A DNA stretch of 64,000 nt from Thalassospiraceae bacterium LMO-JJ14 (GTDB lineage: Bacteria > Pseudomonadota > Alphaproteobacteria > Rhodospirillales > Casp-alpha2), in the NCBI GenBank assembly GCA_021555105.2, contig CP134604.1, positions 744,001-808,000 on the forward strand, given 5' to 3'. Below, one piece after another: positions 34,699-44,167 of the stretch (the first letter of the stretch is position 1; each line of letters starts with the position of its first letter). Position numbers and translations under genes: made by a program. The notes under the pieces are model-generated. The model had not been told where the DNA came from. It saw only the letters and a list, made by a program, of their open reading frames with translations, and ran no database searches.

Positions 34699-35646
34699 AT
34701 GCCCGATTCCAGCCGTGCACTCGATCCGAAAAAATTTCTTGATCCGCTGATCACCGCCGACGGGCAGCAACGCGCGGTTGTCGCGCTAACTCACCTGACG
34801 ACGCTGTGGTTCAACACCGGATCTCTGTGCAACATCACGTGCGTCAATTGCTATATGGATTCGTCACCCAGGAACGACGCGCTGGCATACATCTCCCTGG
34901 CCGAAATGCGTGCCTATCTGGACGAAATCGCCGACGCACAAATGCAGGTCGAGGAAATCGCCTTTACCGGCGGCGAGCCGTTCATGAACCCGGATATCAT
35001 TCCAATGATCGGCGAGGCGTTGTCCAGGGGCTACAAGGTGCTGGTGCTGACCAATGCCATGAAACCGCTGCTAAACAAGCGTGATAAGCTGCTTGTGTTG
35101 AAACATACCCACGGCGACGCCCTGTCAATCCGAGTCTCGGTAGATCACTATACCCGCCAGGGACATGAAGAAATCCGCGGTAAGGATACCTGGCCGCCGA
35201 TGCTCGAAGGACTGCGCTGGCTGGCCGGGAACGGCTTCAACATGGCTGTGGCCGGGCGTACCTGCTGGGACGAGGGCGAGGAAGCCGGCCGCGCCGGGTA
35301 CGCACGTCTGTTCGCAAATGAAAACATTCCCGTCGATGCCGCAGACCGCGCCCGTCTGGTGTTGTTCCCGGAAATGGACACCGATGCCGATGTCCCCGAA
35401 ATCACCGTGCATTGTTGGGATATTTTGGGCATTCAACCCGAAAGCATGATGTGTGCTTCGTCGCGGATGGTCGTCAAACGGAAGGGAGCGGACAAGCCCG
35501 TTGTGATGCCCTGTACATTGCTGCCCTATGACGAAGCGTTCGAGTTGGGCAATGCACTCGGCGATTCCAACAAGGCCGTGCAGCTCAATCATCCCCACTG
35601 CGCCAAATTCTGTGTGCTGGGCGGTGCTTCATGCAGTCCGGATTGA
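34699..35646 (+). CDS. Radical SAM enzyme with Cys-rich C-terminus
   Basis: A 315-residue enzyme. The iron-sulfur triad is Cys44, Cys48 and Cys51 (LCNITCVNCYMD), and the SAM-binding FTGGEPFMNPD is near 89-99. Five more Cys near the C-terminus (252, 272, 301, 305, 312) could hold an auxiliary cluster, as in SPASM/twitch enzymes that modify peptides or proteins. No precursor peptide is seen next to it. The gene ends 7 nt before the phosphoesterase-like gene, so the two form an operon. The ATG is set by AGGAG 13 nt upstream. The reaction is unknown. Confidence 0.85.
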   Translation: MPDSSRALDPKKFLDPLITADGQQRAVVALTHLTTLWFNTGSLCNITCVNCYMDSSPRNDALAYISLAEMRAYLDEIADAQMQVEEIAFTGGEPFMNPDIIPMIGEALSRGYKVLVLTNAMKPLLNKRDKLLVLKHTHGDALSIRVSVDHYTRQGHEEIRGKDTWPPMLEGLRWLAGNGFNMAVAGRTCWDEGEEAGRAGYARLFANENIPVDAADRARLVLFPEMDTDADVPEITVHCWDILGIQPESMMCASSRMVVKRKGADKPVVMPCTLLPYDEAFELGNALGDSNKAVQLNHPHCAKFCVLGGASCSPD

Positions 35647-35653
35647 ACGGATC

Positions 35654-36529
35654 ATGATGTTTTCAGATACGGTTCGCGACCTTGGTGAATTGACCGGTCC
35701 CATCCTTGTGTTCGGCGGGCCGTATTCCAACCTGCAGGCGACGCAGGCAATGATCTGCGAAGCGGATCGCCTGGGGATCGCTCCGGAAAATATCATCTGT
35801 ACCGGGGACGTTGTCGCTTATGCAGCGGATCCGGCCGCCACCACGGATGCCATCATGGATTGGGGTATTGTCACGGTGATGGGCAACTGCGAGGAAAGCT
35901 TCGGCGCGGAAGCGGATGATTGCGGGTGTGGCTTCGAGGAAGGCACCGCCTGCGATGTCATGTCCCGGCAATGGTATGCCTATGCCAACGCCTGCCTGAC
36001 GCCTGAACATCGGGCCTGGATGCGGGAATTGCCGCGCAGGCTCGGCTTTACGCTCGGCGGACGCCGTTTTGCCGTGCTGCATGGCAGCGCGCAATCGATT
36101 AACGAGTTCGTTTTCGAAGCATCCGATGATGACGTGAAATATTCGGGGCTAGAAATGCTCGCTGTCGATGCTGTGATCGGCGGGCATTCCGGCGTGCCGT
36201 TTACGCAGTTAACCGGTGGTGGGCTTTGGCACAATGCCGGGGTCATCGGTATGCCGGCCAACGATGCGACACCCCGCGTGTGGTATTCGATTTTGCGCAC
36301 AACGGATCAGGGAATCGAGATCGAAATTTGTCCGCTCGAGTATGACCATGCCGCAGCTGCCCGTGCCATGCGCGACAGGAAACTGCCCGAGGGGTATGCG
36401 TCCTGTCTGGAGACGGGGCTTTGGCCGAACATGGACGTGATGCCCCAAGCCGAGCGCGCACGCGCCGGGCAACCGCTTGCCGCCGGGACGGTGTTGTGGC
36501 CCCGGCACGTCACCGCCGCCGCCGAGTAA
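35654..36529 (+). CDS. Metallophosphoesterase-fold protein with degraded motif I and Cys insert
   Basis: A 291-residue member of the calcineurin-like phosphoesterase superfamily (YfcE/ApaH side). TGDVVAYAADP, MGNCEESFG, LHGSAQSINEF and GGHSGVPFTQL match metal-binding motifs II-V. But motif I, normally SDIHGNL, reads GGPYSNL (residues 21-27), which removes the Asp and His ligands. A Cys-rich segment ADDCGCGFEEGTACD follows motif III. Catalysis may use a single metal or a bound cofactor, or may be lost. It is coupled to the radical SAM gene. Confidence 0.75.
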   Translation: MMFSDTVRDLGELTGPILVFGGPYSNLQATQAMICEADRLGIAPENIICTGDVVAYAADPAATTDAIMDWGIVTVMGNCEESFGAEADDCGCGFEEGTACDVMSRQWYAYANACLTPEHRAWMRELPRRLGFTLGGRRFAVLHGSAQSINEFVFEASDDDVKYSGLEMLAVDAVIGGHSGVPFTQLTGGGLWHNAGVIGMPANDATPRVWYSILRTTDQGIEIEICPLEYDHAAAARAMRDRKLPEGYASCLETGLWPNMDVMPQAERARAGQPLAAGTVLWPRHVTAAAE

Positions 36530-36653
36530 ACGCACACGGCCTTATTCATCGCGGTCTGCCCCGAAATCATCATCAGCGCGCCATAATCGGCCATCGTTTT
36601 GCCGGATGTGCAGGGTATTCAGGTTTCCAACAGCATGGAAACAGGAGCCCCAG

Positions 36654-37520
36654 ATGTTCAACAAACCGACAACCAAGAATTTAACGGCTGCAGGCTGCCT
36701 TCTGGCCTTCGCCGCAGTTTTAAGTGCCTGCGCCAATCCGGAAATCGAAGCGGCGCGTGAGCTTGATATACGTGGCCGTGATGTCAGTGCCGAGGCCGCA
36801 CGGGAATACAAGCGCCTTGCATATTTCGAAGACAAACAGATGTGGGACAAGGCCTCTGCCATCGCCTTCTCCGAAAAGGCGATGGCCGCCGCCGCCGGCC
36901 TGGTCGGGGCCGAACCCGGCAAAGAGCTTGCTAACGCCGAGATTGCAGCCGCTTACAGATACCTCAATCACATGCGAGCACTGGGCGCGGACCGTGTCGC
37001 ACCGATAGCAACCGGCCAGGCGATTGCCAGGCTCGATTGCTGGGCCGAACAGGCGGCCGAAGGGGATCAGCCGCTGGATATCGGCTTCTGTCGCGACGGC
37101 TTTATGGAATACGCGAGCGAAACCGCCGTTGCCCTGAAAGCCGCCGGCAAGACGGTCGCTGCCCAGACCGCCGCTTTGAAATCCTTCAATGTAACGTTTC
37201 CCCTGGGTTCGAGCATGCCTGCCGTCGGTGCCGACCGTGTCCTGGATAAAGCCGCCGAGTATGCAAAATCGGCACGTAACATGCGAATTGTGCTGGGCGG
37301 TCATGCCGACAAGTCCGGCTCGGCCAGACTTAATCAGCATCTTTCTCAAGCCCGTGCCGAACGGGTTGCCGGGATGCTCAGGGCGCGAGGCGTGTCAGCC
37401 GGACAGATCAGCACCATCGGATTCGGCGAAACATACCCCCGCGTCGTGACGCCGGATGGCCAGAAAAGCGATGAGAACCGCCGTGTCGAGATCGTCATCG
37501 GTCCGGATAAATTGTTGTAA
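36654..37520 (+). CDS. OmpA-family lipoprotein
   Basis: A 288-residue lipoprotein with a lipobox LSAC near residue 25. A helical middle part with one Cys pair (DCWAEQ and GFCRDGF) follows. The C-terminal OmpA peptidoglycan-binding domain runs from FNVTFPLGSSMPAVGADRVL to NRRVEIVIG, including GGHADKSGSARLNQHLSQAR, with HADKSGS matching the family GHTD-type loop. It probably links the outer membrane to peptidoglycan. A CAGGAG site precedes the ATG. Confidence 0.88.
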   Translation: MFNKPTTKNLTAAGCLLAFAAVLSACANPEIEAARELDIRGRDVSAEAAREYKRLAYFEDKQMWDKASAIAFSEKAMAAAAGLVGAEPGKELANAEIAAAYRYLNHMRALGADRVAPIATGQAIARLDCWAEQAAEGDQPLDIGFCRDGFMEYASETAVALKAAGKTVAAQTAALKSFNVTFPLGSSMPAVGADRVLDKAAEYAKSARNMRIVLGGHADKSGSARLNQHLSQARAERVAGMLRARGVSAGQISTIGFGETYPRVVTPDGQKSDENRRVEIVIGPDKLL

Positions 37521-37645
37521 GGGTGGGGACGGATTAGCGCTTACGCGGCACCTTACACGGTGGCTGGACAAGGCCCCGGTGCTCCGGCTTAATGCAGCCG
37601 CGAGCGCCGGGCGATACTCGGGCCGCATCCGCGAAAGGGCCATTG

Positions 37646-38053
37646 ATGAACGAGTTTCCGACCTTCGAACAGACCACCGACGGCATCCGCGTGCAGGTTG
37701 CCTCAGCCTATATCGACTCCCAGTCGGATCCCGACGAAAACCGCCATGTCTGGGCCTATCAGGTTCGGGTCGAAAACCTCGGCGAGGAAACGGTACAGCT
37801 TCTGACCCGCCGCTGGCGGATTACCGATGGGAACGGCCGCGCCCATGAGGTTATCGGCGACGGTGTTGTCGGTGAAAAACCGGTGCTGGAACCCGGGGAT
37901 CATTATGAATATTCCAGCGGCACCCCGTTGGCGACGTCGACCGGCTTCATGACCGGTATATTCCAGATGATTGATGCTTCGGGGCGGCGTTTTGCCGTGC
38001 AGGTGCCGGCATTCTCGCTCGACGGCCCGGAACCGCCGCGCGCCGTGCATTAA
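37646..38053 (+). CDS. apaG: ApaG protein
   Basis: The 135-residue product has the ApaG fold throughout: VASAYIDSQSDPDENRHVWA, YQVRVENLGEETVQLLTRRW, then the GEKPVLEPGDHYEYSSGTPL motif and GFMTGIFQM. ApaG proteins are associated with divalent cation resistance, and the domain recurs in F-box proteins; the molecular role is unsettled. The gene lies 76 nt before folE on the same strand. Confidence 0.93.
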   Translation: MNEFPTFEQTTDGIRVQVASAYIDSQSDPDENRHVWAYQVRVENLGEETVQLLTRRWRITDGNGRAHEVIGDGVVGEKPVLEPGDHYEYSSGTPLATSTGFMTGIFQMIDASGRRFAVQVPAFSLDGPEPPRAVH

Positions 38054-38129
38054 TCTGATCCATACGTTATATTTGCCCGTAATGAACAAGCATAACGAGG
38101 GCACCAGGTCAGAGAAGTTAGGATAAACC

Positions 38130-38798
38130 GTGACAGATCATAAACCGCTGAGCATGGCTTCCGCCAACACGCACAAGCATGTATCCCCGGAACTCGACAA
38201 GGGCCCCGATGTCGAGCGGCCGGCCCGCGAGGAAGCCGAAGCCGCTGTGCGCACGCTAATCCGCTGGGCCGGTGACGACCCCGAGCGTGAGGGACTCCTG
38301 GAAACCCCGGCCAGAGTGGTCCGCGCCTATGAAGAATTCTTCAACGGCTACGACGTCTGCCCGAGAAGCTATCTGGAAAAAACCTTCGAGGAAACCGAAG
38401 GCTACGACGAGATCGTTCTGCTGAAAGATATTCGTCTGGAAAGCCATTGCGAACATCACATGGTGCCGTTTATCGGCAAGGCGCATGTCGCCTATTTGCC
38501 GGACCGCCGTGTCGTCGGTATTTCCAAGCTGGCCCGTGTGGTCGAGGCCTATGGCAAAAGGCTGCAAATTCAGGAGAAGCTGACGGCGCAGATTGCCAAT
38601 ACGATCGATGAAGTGCTGGAGCCGCGCGGTGTGGCGGTTATCGTCGAAGCCGTGCACCAGTGCATGACCATGCGCGGCGTTCACAAACCGGGTGTGTCGC
38701 TGGTGACGAGTCGTATGCTCGGCGCGTTCCGTGACGATCCGGCAACCCGGCGCGAGTTCTTGTCCATGGTCAATCACGACGGCGGCAACTTCGCCTGA
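38130..38798 (+). CDS. folE: GTP cyclohydrolase I
   Basis: FolE converts GTP to dihydroneopterin triphosphate, the first step of folate synthesis. The 222-residue product has the zinc site in [20 protein letters not shown] (Cys and His) and a further Cys in HQCMTMRGV, with [19 protein letters not shown] between them. The N-terminal 40 residues are variable. Start is GTG, preceded by AGGATA 5 nt upstream. TrkH follows 122 nt downstream. Confidence 0.96.
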   Translation: MTDHKPLSMASANTHKHVSPELDKGPDVERPAREEAEAAVRTLIRWAGDDPEREGLLETPARVVRAYEEFFNGYDVCPRSYLEKTFEETEGYDEIVLLKDIRLESHCEHHMVPFIGKAHVAYLPDRRVVGISKLARVVEAYGKRLQIQEKLTAQIANTIDEVLEPRGVAVIVEAVHQCMTMRGVHKPGVSLVTSRMLGAFRDDPATRREFLSMVNHDGGNFA

Positions 38799-38920
38799 TA
38801 TTTTCCTTAGCAGCCAGTAAGGCATGCCATCAGTTGCCGCTGTCTGGGCTTGACCCGCTTCGCGCCGCGCGCTTTTGTATCTTGAGGGCCTGAAACAGGC
38901 GGACGGGGACCGGATTTTCA

Positions 38921-40366
38921 ATGGATTTTCGACCGGCAATCTTTATCGTCGGCTTGCTGCTGGCGACGCTTGCGGTTGTGATGTGCCTGCCGGCCATTGC
39001 CGATTTTGCCTATGGGCATCCCGATTGGCAGGTTTTTGCGATGGCGGCCAGTACCACGTTCTTCGTCGGCGTCACTATGGCGCTGACGTCGAAGGTCCGT
39101 GGTCTGAAACTGACCATCCGTCATGCATTCATGATTACCACGGCAAGCTGGGCGACGATGACGCTGTTTGCGGCGCTGCCGTTCGTGTTTTCCGAGTTGG
39201 ACATGAATTTTACCGATGCGCTGTTCGAGGCCATGTCCGGAATTACCACAACCGGGTCCACGGTGATTGTCGGGCTCGACAATGCACCTCCCGGCATCTT
39301 GTTGTGGCGTGCCCTGCTGCAGTGGCTCGGCGGGATCGGTATCATCGTCATGGGCATTGCCGTGCTGCCGTTGCTGCAGGTCGGCGGGATGCAGTTGTTC
39401 CGCATGGAAAGCTCGGATCAGTCCGACAAGGCGATGCCGCGCGCGGCACAGATTGCTTCAGCCATCGGTGTTATCTATTTCGGCCTGACCATGTTGTGGA
39501 CAGGTTTTTACTGGCTTGCCGGCATGGACGGTTTCGATGCCGTCGTGCATGCGATGACGACGATTGCCACGGGCGGGTTCTCTTCGCATGACGCTTCAAT
39601 CGCACATTTCGAATCCGCGACCATCGATTACATCGCCACCGCCGGGATGTTGGTTGGTGCCTTGCCGTTCATTTTGTATCTGCGCACGTTGCAGGGCAAT
39701 CTGATGGCCGTGGTCAACGACAGTCAGGTGCAGTGGTTCATTGTATTCGTTGCCTGCGTGATTGCGGCAATCACGGGATGGCTGGTTCTGGAAATCGGCG
39801 AGCAGCCGTTGGAAGCGCTTCGGCTCGCGGCCTTCAATATTGCTTCGATAATTACCGGCACCGGCTACGCCACTGACGATTATGGGCTGTGGGGATCATT
39901 CTCGCCGGTGATTTTCTTCTTCATCATGTTTATCGGCGGCTGTGCCGGGTCGACCACTTGCGGCATCAAGGTGTTCCGCTTTCAGGTCCTGTACGCCGCC
40001 GCCCGTACACAGATCCACCACCTTTTGCAGCCCCACGGTGTTTTTATCCCGTACTTCAACAAGCGGCCGATCTCGGAAGAGATCATCATCTCCGTGCTGT
40101 CGTTCTTTTTCATGTGGTTCTTTACCTTTGCCCTGCTGACACTGGGCTTGAGCTTGCTCGGCCTCGACTTCATGACGGCGTTTTCATCCGCGGCCACGTC
40201 GATCGCCAACGTCGGGCCGGCACTGGGACCGATTGCCGGGCCGGCCGGCAATTTCTCGACATTCCCGGATGCCGCCAAGTGGCTGATGTCGCTCGGTATG
40301 CTGTTGGGGCGGCTTGAGCTGTTTACCGTGATCGTTCTGTTCAGCCGCAGTTTCTGGCGGCCATAA
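38921..40366 (+). CDS. trkH: TrkH-type potassium uptake protein
   Basis: A 481-residue membrane channel subunit for K+ uptake. The four selectivity-filter loops are readable: SGITTTGST, TTIATGGFSS, IITGTGYAT and SIANVGPAL, each with the key Gly. About ten transmembrane segments and P-helices surround them. It needs a cytoplasmic TrkA/KtrA partner, which is not in this window. The ATG follows GGGGA 13 nt upstream. Confidence 0.94.
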   Translation: MDFRPAIFIVGLLLATLAVVMCLPAIADFAYGHPDWQVFAMAASTTFFVGVTMALTSKVRGLKLTIRHAFMITTASWATMTLFAALPFVFSELDMNFTDALFEAMSGITTTGSTVIVGLDNAPPGILLWRALLQWLGGIGIIVMGIAVLPLLQVGGMQLFRMESSDQSDKAMPRAAQIASAIGVIYFGLTMLWTGFYWLAGMDGFDAVVHAMTTIATGGFSSHDASIAHFESATIDYIATAGMLVGALPFILYLRTLQGNLMAVVNDSQVQWFIVFVACVIAAITGWLVLEIGEQPLEALRLAAFNIASIITGTGYATDDYGLWGSFSPVIFFFIMFIGGCAGSTTCGIKVFRFQVLYAAARTQIHHLLQPHGVFIPYFNKRPISEEIIISVLSFFFMWFFTFALLTLGLSLLGLDFMTAFSSAATSIANVGPALGPIAGPAGNFSTFPDAAKWLMSLGMLLGRLELFTVIVLFSRSFWRP

Positions 40367-40370
40367 TCCG

Positions 40371-40841
40371 ATGAATCCCTTTGCCGGAATGATGCGCGGT
40401 TGGGCGCAGAAACGATATCGCAAGGAGGCGGTGCGCCTGATCGAACACCTTCGCACCCTCGATGATGAAAGTATCGGTCTTGTGCTGGCCATCGCCACGC
40501 ATCACAGGAATGCTCTGTTTAATGAAGGCGCCGACCTCAGGGATCTGACGGCGTTGGCTGGCGCGCAGCCGATGTATCAGCATGAACTGGCCAAGGCGGT
40601 GAATGTCCTGACCCGAAACAAGCGTCAGCACGATTCCCTTGGTCTGCAGATCTGGGTGCACTCACTGCGTTGCGTTGCCGATCCATCGCTGTTTGGGCAG
40701 GGGGTGACGTTGTGGCGGGAACTGCACCGGGGTCAACCCCATGTCGCTAAAGCCCGCAAGCTGGTCAAAAAAGAAACCGGGTTCGATCTCGATATCACCA
40801 TGGCCAATGAAGTGCCGGCTGAATTCGCCGACGACATCTGA
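40371..40841 (+). CDS. Conserved hypothetical protein
   Basis: A 156-residue, mostly helical, soluble protein starting 4 nt after the trkH stop and so probably co-transcribed with it. The middle contains VRLIEHLRTLDDESIGLVLA and LQIWVHSLRCVADPSLFGQG. There is no signal peptide or known motif. I do not recognise a function. A link with K+ uptake is only positional. Confidence 0.7.
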   Translation: MNPFAGMMRGWAQKRYRKEAVRLIEHLRTLDDESIGLVLAIATHHRNALFNEGADLRDLTALAGAQPMYQHELAKAVNVLTRNKRQHDSLGLQIWVHSLRCVADPSLFGQGVTLWRELHRGQPHVAKARKLVKKETGFDLDITMANEVPAEFADDI

Positions 40842-40869
40842 ACGCTCCGGCCGGGCCCCGGCGGCGGCC

Positions 40870-41478
40870 TCAGCGTATGAAGTCGGCCAGATGTTTGCGG
40901 ATCGATGCCGACATTTGCGGATCGAAATCCTTCATCGCCTGCTCGGTCAGATTGAACAGGGTTTCGTCTCGGACGTTGACCGAGGCGTTTTCGGAGATGG
41001 TCTGTGAACGCGTGATGTCGGCTTCGGCGTAGGCTTCGCTGACACGGGGCACACCCTCCAGACGAACCAGGACCTTTACGCCGACGTCATAGCGTTGCGC
41101 CTGTTCGGTGGTGAAGACGCCGGTCAGGCCCTTGGAGCGGGCAAGCTCGGTTTCCGTGACCGAAGCATTCTCAATAATGAATTTCGCAACACCGGATACG
41201 CCATTGGCACGCAATCGGTCGCGGGCCCAGTTTTTCAGCGCACGTTCGGGCGTGACGGGCATACGGTTCTCGACATGTTTCGGATCGGATGGCGGCGTGA
41301 AGTTGTCGACGATTTCGATGTTTGCGACACCAAGAGTGATCGCCGGCAGATGCGTGAACGTCAGCTCGGGAAATTGCGGCTTTGGCGGGGGTGGTGTCAC
41401 ACAGGCGCCAACGCTGCCAAGAACGAAAAGCGCGCAGGTGAGCAGGGCGATTTTGCGAAACAGGCGTAAGGGGCGCAT
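40870..41478 (-). CDS. Conserved lipoprotein of unknown function
   Basis: A 202-residue product with a signal peptide and lipobox (VGAC near residue 25), followed by a Pro-rich linker (CVTPPPPKPQFPEL). The globular part begins ITLGVANIEIVDNFTPP and includes RALKNWARDRLRANG and an ADITRSQTISEN strand. Lipoproteins of this make-up are, from memory, common in Rhodospirillales; no function is known. It is upstream-adjacent to hslO in reverse order on the same strand, with 44 nt between. Confidence 0.72.
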   Translation of the reverse strand: MRPLRLFRKIALLTCALFVLGSVGACVTPPPPKPQFPELTFTHLPAITLGVANIEIVDNFTPPSDPKHVENRMPVTPERALKNWARDRLRANGVSGVAKFIIENASVTETELARSKGLTGVFTTEQAQRYDVGVKVLVRLEGVPRVSEAYAEADITRSQTISENASVNVRDETLFNLTEQAMKDFDPQMSASIRKHLADFIR

Positions 41479-41522
41479 ATGGAAGGTCTCCGGTTGAAAA
41501 TCTGGTCTGGTTTGATCCGAGT

Positions 41523-42455
41523 TCAGGTCCCAGACGGGGGTTCGGTAAAAAGATCATCGAGACGGTCCGCATCGTATACGTAGTCGGTTCTGCAGAACTC
41601 GCAAGTGACGGTAATAAGACCGTCGTCCGCCATGTCGTCGATTTCGGCGCGTGGGAATGAGCGCAGCGTACGGCTGACGCGCTCTTCCGAACAACGGCAT
41701 TCATGTCTTAAAACGCGCTGCACGTAAAGCCGCACTCCGTCCTCGTGATACAGGCGGTAAAGAATCTGCGATGCACTGAGCGCGGGGTCGAGAAGCTCTG
41801 CGGACGTGATCGAACTCATCAGGACGACGGCGCGCCGCCAGTTCTCTTCTTCCTGTTCACCGTCTTTCGAGGCGGGCAAGCGTTGCAGCATCAGACCGGC
41901 GGCATGCACGGGTGTGCCTTCTTCGCCGCCACTGGCGGTGATGGCGATTGCCGTCTCAAGTTGTTCGGATTGGCGGAAATAGTTATGTGCGCAATCGGCG
42001 AGCGTGGCACCGGTCAATTCGGTGATGCCCTGATAGCGTTCCGTGTCGGGGCCCTGATCGACGGTGAACGCCATGCGTCCGGCGCCGAGGGTCTGCGGAA
42101 TGGATCCCCCGGTGATGTCGGATTCGCTGACACCCTCTCTGAGCTTGGCATAGGCGCGCATGGCGCCGTCCGACGTAATATCGGCCATGATCAGGCTGAC
42201 CGGCCCGTCGCCTTGTACCTGCAGCGTAAAGACACCGTCATATTTAAGGGCGCTCGCCAGGATGGCGGTCAGCACCATGGTTTCGCCGATCAGGTGCTTG
42301 ATGGCCGGCGGATAACCGTGCTGTCTGATTGCTTCGTTAAAGGCATCATCGAGACGGATCAGGCGTCCGCGGATATTCAGATCCTCGATCTGAAAGGTCT
42401 GGACGAAGTCGCCGAAATCGCTTTGTGCAGGTATGTCGTTCAAGGTCGGTTCCAA
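41523..42455 (-). CDS. hslO: Redox-regulated chaperone Hsp33
   Basis: Hsp33 is a holdase activated by oxidation of its zinc-binding Cys. The 310-residue protein has the FQIEDLNIRGRLIRLDD start, the GETMVLTAILASALKYDG helix, and the C-terminal zinc switch CRCSEERV...CEFCRTDY (CxC and CxxC). The start is TTG at 42455, or TTG four codons later; neither has a strong ribosome-binding site. It overlaps the end of the GNAT gene by 16 nt, so coupling is likely. Confidence 0.94.
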   Translation of the reverse strand: MEPTLNDIPAQSDFGDFVQTFQIEDLNIRGRLIRLDDAFNEAIRQHGYPPAIKHLIGETMVLTAILASALKYDGVFTLQVQGDGPVSLIMADITSDGAMRAYAKLREGVSESDITGGSIPQTLGAGRMAFTVDQGPDTERYQGITELTGATLADCAHNYFRQSEQLETAIAITASGGEEGTPVHAAGLMLQRLPASKDGEQEEENWRRAVVLMSSITSAELLDPALSASQILYRLYHEDGVRLYVQRVLRHECRCSEERVSRTLRSFPRAEIDDMADDGLITVTCEFCRTDYVYDADRLDDLFTEPPSGT

Positions 42456-43270
42456 AGTGTGCGGTAATGATATCCGTAGACGCCTCGAAAGCCGAGGTTT
42501 TCATAAAATCGGCGCGCTACGGGATTGTCGTCTTCCACCTGCAGATAGACACCAAAGGCGCCGCGATCAACCGCCTTGCGGGCCAACGCGTGGATGATGC
42601 GGGTCCCGTGGCCCGATTTGCGGGCTTCGGTGCGTGTATACATACCGAAAAGACCCAGCCAGTTCCCCCCTATGATGCCCAGGCCGATGGCATCCTGCAG
42701 GGCCGGTATTGCATCTTGATTGCGAGGAATGCCGGCGAACAGGGGGGTGTCGGCCGCCCGCGCCGCAACCCCGCGGGCATCGCGGTTGAAGCCTTCTATA
42801 TACAAGTCCCACCAGCCCTCAGGGGCGGCTTCCAGCACGTCTGCCCTGTCGTCCCTGTCGTCCCTGTCGTCCCTGGCGAGCGTCCATGCATCGGCGATCA
42901 TGATCGTGACAGCGGATTCCCGGGTGTATCCGCATTCGGCAAGAATGCTGTCGATGCCCGCCGGTTCCGCTGCGGGAGAGATCTGTACACGTGGTGGCAG
43001 GTCATGGGAGCGGTAAAATTCTTCGGTGTGAGCGATCAGATCATCGACGGAAACGTTTGCTTCGGGGGGAAGCGGAGCGGCGGAATTTGCGCGCCGGCTG
43101 ACACCGGCGGCGAATCTGAAAAGCCATCCGCCGAAATGTTCCTGTTCCGGCGCGGCCCATGCGGCGATGGCCAGGCGGTCGAGCGCAAGAATATCTTCCC
43201 GGGACAGTGACGGACGGCTGAAGACGGTTTCGTCCGGACCCGAAACAATTGGTACTAACTCAGACACCAC
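42440..43270 (-). CDS. GNAT-family N-acetyltransferase
   Basis: A 276-residue protein whose C-terminal half has the GNAT acetyl-CoA site ([20 protein letters not shown], residues about 210-229) and the [20 protein letters not shown] motif. The N-terminal half resembles a second, degenerate GNAT domain. Between them (about residues 132-141) lies a repeated DDRDDRDDR acidic/basic tract encoded by a 9-bp tandem repeat. GTG starts at 43270 or the next codon overlap the argF 3' end. The substrate is unknown. Confidence 0.8.
   Translation of the reverse strand: MVSELVPIVSGPDETVFSRPSLSREDILALDRLAIAAWAAPEQEHFGGWLFRFAAGVSRRANSAAPLPPEANVSVDDLIAHTEEFYRSHDLPPRVQISPAAEPAGIDSILAECGYTRESAVTIMIADAWTLARDDRDDRDDRADVLEAAPEGWWDLYIEGFNRDARGVAARAADTPLFAGIPRNQDAIPALQDAIGLGIIGGNWLGLFGMYTRTEARKSGHGTRIIHALARKAVDRGAFGVYLQVEDDNPVARRFYENLGFRGVYGYHYRTLWNRP
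42844..42875. repeat. 9-bp tandem repeat inside GNAT gene
   Basis: Three exact copies of CCCTGTCGT (42844-42870) and a partial fourth. The unit is a multiple of three, so copy-number change keeps the frame and adds or removes Asp-Asp-Arg. Confidence 0.85.
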
Positions 43271-44166
43271 GCCAGTATGGCTTTCTGGACGTGCAGCCGG
43301 TTCTCGGCCTCGTCCCAGACCACCGATTGTGGCCCGTCGATGACGGACTCCATGACTTCCTCGCCGCGATGTGCCGGCAGGCAGTGCATGAACAGCGCAT
43401 CTTTATCGGCTTTCGCCATCAGTGCGTCGTCGACACGGTACGGCGTCAGCATGTTGTGGCGCGTACCGGCATCCTTGTCGCCCATGGAGACCCAGGTGTC
43501 GGTGACGACAAGATCGGCGCCGCTGACCGCTTCGCCCGGATCTTCCGTCAGTACGACTTTAGCCCCTTGGTCGGCGGCCCAGTCGATGATCTGCTGGCTG
43601 GGCTTCAGCTCATCCGGCGTGGCCACGCGCATTTCGAAACCGAACCGGGCGGCGGCATGAATCCAGCTCGCCACCACATTGTTGCCGTCGCCGGTCCAGG
43701 CCACGGCACGATCCTTGATAGAACCGCGGTGTTCCTCGAACGTCATGATATCGGCCATGATCTGGCATGGGTGCGATGAATCGGTAAGGCCGTTGATGAC
43801 CGGCACGGTGGCATAGGCCTCAAGCTCGGCCAGCTTCGCCGGATCGTCGGTGCGGATCATGATCGCATCGGCATATCGCGACAGCACACGCGCCGTGTCG
43901 GCGACAGTTTCACCGCGGCCCAGTTGCGATTGTTCATCGGTCAGCAGGACCGTGAATCCGCCCAGTTCCTGCATGCCGACCTGAAACGAGACCCAGGTAC
44001 GCGTCGATGGTTTTTCAAAAATCATGACCAGCGATTTGCCGTCGAGCGGCTTCGGCGCGGCGCCTGAGCGGCGTGCCTGTTTCAGGTCGTGCCCAAGCTT
44101 GAGAATGCTGTTCAGCGTATCGCTATCGAGGCGGTCGATATCGAGAAAGTGTTTCGGTGCCGTCAT
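43255..44166 (-). CDS. argF: Ornithine carbamoyltransferase
   Basis: ArgF makes citrulline from ornithine and carbamoyl phosphate in arginine synthesis. The 303-residue protein has the carbamoyl phosphate motif [15 protein letters not shown], the [12 protein letters not shown] segment, ornithine-site DTWVSMGD, and the [11 protein letters not shown] motif with catalytic Cys. Start ATG lies 1 nt after the argD stop, so argD-argF form one operon. The GNAT gene overlaps the end. Confidence 0.95.
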   Translation of the reverse strand: MTAPKHFLDIDRLDSDTLNSILKLGHDLKQARRSGAAPKPLDGKSLVMIFEKPSTRTWVSFQVGMQELGGFTVLLTDEQSQLGRGETVADTARVLSRYADAIMIRTDDPAKLAELEAYATVPVINGLTDSSHPCQIMADIMTFEEHRGSIKDRAVAWTGDGNNVVASWIHAAARFGFEMRVATPDELKPSQQIIDWAADQGAKVVLTEDPGEAVSGADLVVTDTWVSMGDKDAGTRHNMLTPYRVDDALMAKADKDALFMHCLPAHRGEEVMESVIDGPQSVVWDEAENRLHVQKAILAWCLS

Positions 44167-44167
44167 G

